DNA from: Xylaria sp. FL1777
Taxonomy: Eukaryota > Ascomycota > Sordariomycetes > Xylariales > Xylariaceae
Assembly: GCA_022578965.1 (NCBI GenBank)
Contig: MU400765.1
Location: 1-51,744 of the forward strand
Direction of reading: 5' to 3'
DNA length: 51,744 nucleotides
Part shown: positions 46,928 to 51,744 of the stretch, piece after piece
Layout: every line of letters starts with the position of its first letter
Position numbering within the stretch: the stretch's first letter is position 1
Position numbers and translations under genes: made by a program
Notes under the pieces: generated by a model
Database searches by the model: none
What the model was told of the DNA's origin: nothing
The model's input: the letters and a program-made list of their open reading frames with translations, nothing else

Positions 46928-48267
46928 TTGAAGAAAGCTATGAGTGGAATTCAGAGCATGACGGGAACTACGAAACTTTTAAGGCTCGAAGATTGCCAGG
47001 TGGTACATAAGTTGAGTGGCATCAAGATGTGTAGGTAAGTACTTAGATAAGAGGCGCGGCTAGCAAGTCGCGTCAAAGAGAAACCCATTAAACGATAAGG
47101 TGGGTCTACCTGTTGGTGGTCGCGTTTCTGGGTGACGCGGGATGGGTGACGGGTGCCGTAAGTAGGTACCAGCAGCGTTTTATCTCAGTGAGCTACTGTA
47201 CCTAGGTAGCCCCACCCTCGACCCCGGACCATCCTGCGTTGACCTTTAAAGGGGCGCTAGCGGTGAGAAACTACATATATGTAGAGGATTGATTGACTAG
47301 GTACCTACCTAGTCTAAAAAGGGAAACAAAAAAGACGGCAGGTTTACAAGAGTTAGTGATATAGAAAGTAGGCGACGAAACATTCAAATATATAGGTATG
47401 TAATCCCTTGCAAGTCCACCCGTCTTCTTAGCAGACATTCAAGGAATGAGAGAAGAGGCCTAAACACATTGAGAACGCCGAGAGGCTTCGGACTGCCGGG
47501 TAAATCCGCATCGGAGAATCTAGTCGGTTCTTTACTACTACGCGGGCATGGAAATGTCATTCATTTACTGCCTATAATATCTCGTTACATCGCCCTGCTT
47601 TATCTTCACCAGCATACCGATCCCGCCAAATCAGGACAGCGAGACAAGACCGCAAAGGATCGAGCGTTCCCGCTCAGTAGCGTGCAAGAGAGCCTAAGCA
47701 CAATGTTAAGCCTGACGAGTCAAGGTCAGCATAGGATCACCTCAACTAGAGGTTTGTATTGAGTGCAAAGACTAGAAAATTACTTGTGGGGCTGATAAAA
47801 GCATTAAAGGGGCCTCTTTTAAGTACCTATCCAAGCACCTGTTCTCCCTTCATCAGCTTTTCCCGTTTCCAACTTCCCGAGTACATTGACTCCTCTCAGG
47901 CCGACCATGTCATCGGACGGGAAGGTCCCAGGAGCCTCCCTTCACATGATTGAGTCTCTTGAGTACACGGGGCCACAATAGACGGATCATTCTGTTGCTC
48001 ATTATTCGTTTGCGTATATCGTTTTACGCATTATACAGCCTATTCCTGACCATGCCTCTTCACAGACGAAGCTCCCTTAAGTCATCATCTTCCATCAAGG
48101 GACCCAATTCACCGCCAGCAGAGCATAGTATTATAACGCAATGTCTCGAACCTCGTCCGTCAAATATCACTTTCGTCCCAACCTATTCTAGTATGCAATG
48201 CGGCTTGTGATGCAAGCCACATCTTGAACCCGTGTTGCGCGTCATGGCCTGAATAAACACTCTCGCT
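46928..48267. other. Intergenic region upstream of rad4
   Basis: This 1.34-kb stretch holds the rad4 promoter and the 3' region of the membrane-protein gene. It contains several TACCTA/TAGGTA words, including a perfect 9-bp stem GACTAGGTA-CC-TACCTAGTC at 47295-47314. Plus-strand frames of 64-97 codons between 47469 and 48210 have no recognisable domain. I see no gene. Confidence 0.6.
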
Positions 48268-49133
48268 TTACGACAGGGCCGGGCTCGAGCTAGGCTTGCG
48301 AGCCGGAACAAAGACCCTCGCCTTTCGCTCGAAGCTCATTTGGGCACCGGCGGCCGCGAGAGTGATCAACTCAATGGGGATGAGGATCACGGACAAGTAC
48401 AGAGCGGTCTGGCTCTGCTTGCACAGAGTACCAAAGTGCGGTTCTAGTTTCATGTTGATATAACCCCACTGACAGCTCCAACTCTGCAGGGTATCAGCCG
48501 TGGTGGAAGTGTTGACGGCGTAGAAGAAAGCGATGCCGATCAAAGCAGCAGCGAACCCAACGAAGGGCGCAATGAATGTTATCGAGGTGTGTACGAGTGT
48601 ATGGTTTTGAAGCTGAAAGAGAACAAACACGTTAACACACGAACTTAGGAGGTACAGCTAGAGCAGTGAAACTTACCACTTTGGCTTTGCTAAATATGAG
48701 GGAAGCAAGATTCGCAAGTATTATGATTGAACTTCCTACAACTAGAGCCACAGTAGGGCGAAGGTCGAACTCATCTGGCCACAGGGCCAGGTTGAAGGCA
48801 CTCGCCACATGGGTGTTGTTATATACCACTATTATCGCTGGAGTCAGTAATTACTCTTTTAGGCGAATATTATGCCCCTGATGCATGCTCCCGAGACATG
48901 TTGGGAGTCATCAGGTTACTAGAAAGGGAAGAAAATGACTCCAGTGTGTACATACTGAGGGAATTGGCAGATGTCCCGAGGATGGTAATGCCACTGACAA
49001 GGGCGAGACCAGTGAGGCCGATACGAACGCTGTTAAGGAGACGAATAGTTCCCTGGTGTCGTTGGTAAGTGACATCTCGAGGATCTACCTCGAAGGTCGA
49101 AGGAGATGCCGGCCCCTTTTCTTCGAAAGACAT
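48268..49133 (-). CDS. Small four-pass membrane protein, function unknown
   Basis: Three exons (49133-48956, 48837-48677, 48612-48268) give 227 aa with consistent phases. Four hydrophobic segments lie at about 33-56, 86-108, 122-146 and 182-203. The loop between TM3 and TM4 holds two cysteines (about 160 and 177), and both ends are polar. The layout resembles small MARVEL-like or fungal-specific integral membrane proteins, but I recognise no named family. Intron 1 (48838-48955) is the second copy of the introner-like element; removing it joins SANSLS to TIIVVYNNTH. Intron 2 (48613-48676) is an ordinary 64-bp intron with GTAAGT and TTTCAG. The gene lies about 0.7 kb from the right AT-rich block. 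Confidence 0.8.
48838..48955 (-). mobile_element. Introner-like element (ILE) copy 2: intron 1 of the membrane-protein gene
   Basis: On the minus strand this 118-bp intron begins GTATGTACACACTGGAGTCA and ends TACTGACTCCAG. It is the same length as the pectate-lyase intron and 105/118 identical, including the perfect 9-bp inverted repeat. It falls after the first base of a codon (A|CG, Thr60), the same phase as in copy 1. The exon bases on either side differ completely from those at copy 1. Read through without splicing, both genes meet a stop or lose the frame. Confidence 0.9.
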
Positions 49134-49855
49134 TATAACGGAGGGGGATAAATAGATAGACAGATAGATAGGCCAAAAGACGCCCAGTTACTTGGGAGAA
49201 GCGTGAAATGAGAAAGGAGTGTGTCGAAAGTATATACGCAGCGAAGAGAAAGTTAGTCTACCATAGAGACAGGCGAGTCGAAAGAGACTGCCCACACTGA
49301 CGGCGTAACGACGGATCGAGGGGATTATGAACGAAGAGCTGTCTCTCAGGCGCCGAATGAAGTCAGAACTACACCGGGATATTTATCTTGGAGTCGATAA
49401 GACAGTGCTGGGGTATAGGAGGCGGGAGTGCTAAGGATAGCATGGCGAGTGACACCTTTGGCGGCATGAGGTGTGGTATCTAGCGATGCGCCTATGCGCA
49501 CGTCTTGCGCCGGGAGACCAGTAAACAGACCGGAAGCTGGGGTCTAGCGCGGAGTGCTGCGAAGTTGCTGCGAAGTGTGCAAGCCCGGCGATGATTTAGG
49601 CGGTGATATATCATTATGGAGGTGCAGCTCGATCACGGATTGGCCGAGCCGTGCCGTAACGGGGTCTAGCTCTGGGGCATCACCGGCGCTTAGGCGAAAG
49701 ACACCTCTAGCAGCAGGGCCAATGAGAACACGGCAGTACCGCCCAATTCGGGCGCCAGTGTACCTCGCTTCTGTTGCATATCGTAACAACCGGTAATTCT
49801 AGTACAAGGATAGCACGTAACTTGGAGTATTTCTAGTTACTATTGCTTAGTACAA
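49134..49855. other. Upstream region and right edge of the gene island
   Basis: This is sequence of normal composition upstream of the membrane-protein gene. Just before the start codon is a short GATA/GACA repeat (about 49151-49172). Two mirror-image frames of about 80 codons (49544-49796) overlap on opposite strands and show no family features. Composition changes abruptly to AT-rich at about 49855. Confidence 0.55.
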
Positions 49856-51744
49856 AGGGTACTTTTTTACTAACTTTACTTATGGTTAATATATATACTT
49901 GTACTTATATTCTTTACTTATTTAGTGTATTACTATGCTTTTAATAAGTTAAAAGCTTAGGTTTAATAATAAATTTAAGCAAACTATTAATTTTTTACTA
50001 AAGCGTTAAAAGATTAGCTAAAACTAAAAAATTAATAGTTAGCTTAAAATAATGCTATAATGTTAAAAATAGTTTATTATTACTATTATTACTTTATTAA
50101 TACAAAAGAAATTTTATTTTATTATTGTTTTATAAAATATAAAAAGTTTTTATTAATGTTTATTTATACTTTAAGTTATTAAACATAAAGTATTAATTAT
50201 TAAAAGTAAGCTATTTATTATTAAATGCAAATATTTGTTTTTTTTATAGCACTTTTAAACAAAAATACAAAAAAAAAACTTGCTATTAATGCTGCTTATT
50301 AATATTTTTAATGTTTTAAATAATTATTTAGCCTTTAATTAACATACTATAAAACTGCATACTTATTTTATAATAAAAAATTACACGTTATATAATTGCT
50401 TATTACTTATAAAAAATTATTTATATATTTACTTTTTTTTTTTTATTAATAAACATAAATAAAAGTTTATTAAAAACTTAGAATATTTAAAAAACTTAAA
50501 ATTTATTTTTAATTATTACTTATTAATATATTTAATTATAACTAAACTAAAGTTCTTTAAAAAACAGTTAAAAAAATATAAATTTAAACTACTTAATAAT
50601 ATACTTACTTTTTAAAACTAACTATTTAGTAGTTTTATATTTAAGGAAAAGCTTTTTATTTTTATTTTTATTTTTTAAAGCTTAAAAAAAAATAAACTAC
50701 AAAAATAGCAACGCTTTAATATATTATTTATATATAACAAAAAAATCAAAGTTAAAAAAAAAGCTTTAAATAATAACTTATTTGTTTTTTAGCTAAAAAA
50801 AAAGCAGCTTTTTTTTTTGCAGAATACTTTTATTTTGCTTTTAATACTGCTTATATTTATTATTTTACTTACTATTTTAACTTTTAATCTTTATACTAAT
50901 AATATTATATTATAATGCTTTAAGCTTAAAAAGCTTAATATAAATAATTATAATATTAAGATTTAAGCTTTTAAGTTAATAAAGTTAAGCGTTAGCTTTA
51001 TTAGTATATTTAAACTTAAAAATAAAAGTGCTAATTAAAACAACTTTAATACTGCATTATAAAATGCTACGCTAAAAAAAAGCATTAAAAATATACTTAA
51101 TAATACTTTTTTTAAGCTTATAAAACTTTTTAATAATATAAATAATATTACTTAAAATACTTTTATTAAACGTTAAATTTATTAAACTACTATAAATAAT
51201 TATTTATTAGCTAACATTAAAAGCAAACTAAACTTAATTATTAAGCAAAAATAAAACATAAATAATAAAATAAATGCTTATGTTATATATTATTAATTAA
51301 TTATTTATTATTAGCAATAAAAAATAAATTATTTATTAAACTTATTATATGCTTTATTAAAAAAAACCTTAGTATAAATAAAAAAAATTAATAAATATAA
51401 TAAGTATTAAATTAATAACTATTAAACTATTAACTTTTTTTAATTTAACTAAAAAATCTTTAATTAACTTAAGCAATTATAATATATAGCAAATTTAAGT
51501 AATGCTTTTAATACTTAAAAAATATTTATAACTATTATATACTTTATTGCAAATATTAGTAATAAATTTTTAATTATTTTAAAAAAGTTAATATTTAAAG
51601 CTTATAATTATTTATTATAAAATTAGCACTAAAGTAGCTTTTAAAGCAACTTAATGCTTTTATATATACTTTGCACCTTTTTTTTTGCTAGCTAAAGCTA
51701 AAGTTATATAATAACTTATTTAGCTTACTAAGCTTATAATAATT
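49856..51744. other. Right AT-rich, RIP-type degenerate block
   Basis: This is nearly pure A/T sequence like the left block, without reading frames. No copy of the LTR family was found in it, and no direct or inverted repeat could be delimited. It is probably another decayed transposon cut by the window end. Confidence 0.8.

Noticed and set aside
49544..49796. Opposite-strand frames of about 80 codons near the right border
   Set aside because: Mirror-image frames on both strands without ATG context or family features are expected by chance in this composition.

Overview
The window looks like a nuclear contig from a filamentous ascomycete (Pezizomycotina). The genes have short introns with fungal-type splice sites, and the predicted proteins read as fungal Elg1, Utp8, Rad4/Dpb11 (TopBP1 family), a PL1 pectate lyase and a histidine acid phosphatase. 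The composition is two-phase. A gene island of about 27 kb (roughly 22.83-49.86 kb) sits between extremely AT-rich blocks without real reading frames (1 to ~22.83 kb and ~49.86 kb to the end). That pattern is typical of repeats destroyed by repeat-induced point mutation (RIP). The species cannot be named from the sequence alone.

Left AT-rich block: despite the decay, two complete LTR retrotransposons of one family can be delimited. Element A spans 6104-13480 (286-bp LTRs, TTAAG target duplication). Element B spans 15147-22520 (287-bp LTRs, AATAA target duplication). They lie in opposite orientation around a 1.66-kb spacer and form a huge imperfect palindrome. A possible LINE-like insertion lies at 123-2036, between 18-bp direct repeats.

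Gene island, left to right: a secreted histidine-acid-phosphatase-like enzyme (-), a secreted five-exon PL1 pectate lyase (+), the PCNA unloader Elg1 (-), the ribosome-biogenesis factor Utp8 (+), a 5.3-kb stretch with no convincing gene, a DUF8035-type low-complexity protein (+), the four-BRCT replication/checkpoint protein Rad4/Dpb11 (-), and a small four-pass membrane protein (-). The two secreted enzymes lie next to the left AT-rich block. The housekeeping genes for replication, repair and ribosome assembly occupy the middle. The genes do not form an obvious operon-like or metabolic cluster.

The most unusual signal is a pair of introns. Intron 1 of the pectate lyase (25502-25619) and intron 1 of the membrane protein (48838-48955, minus strand) are both exactly 118 bp and match at 105 of 118 positions. 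The similarity starts at the 5' GT and stops at the 3' AG. Both carry a perfect 9-bp inverted repeat (CTGGAGTCA...TGACTCCAG) whose right arm ends at the splice site. Two unrelated genes sharing the same intron is the mark of introner-like elements, meaning mobile DNA that creates new spliceosomal introns.
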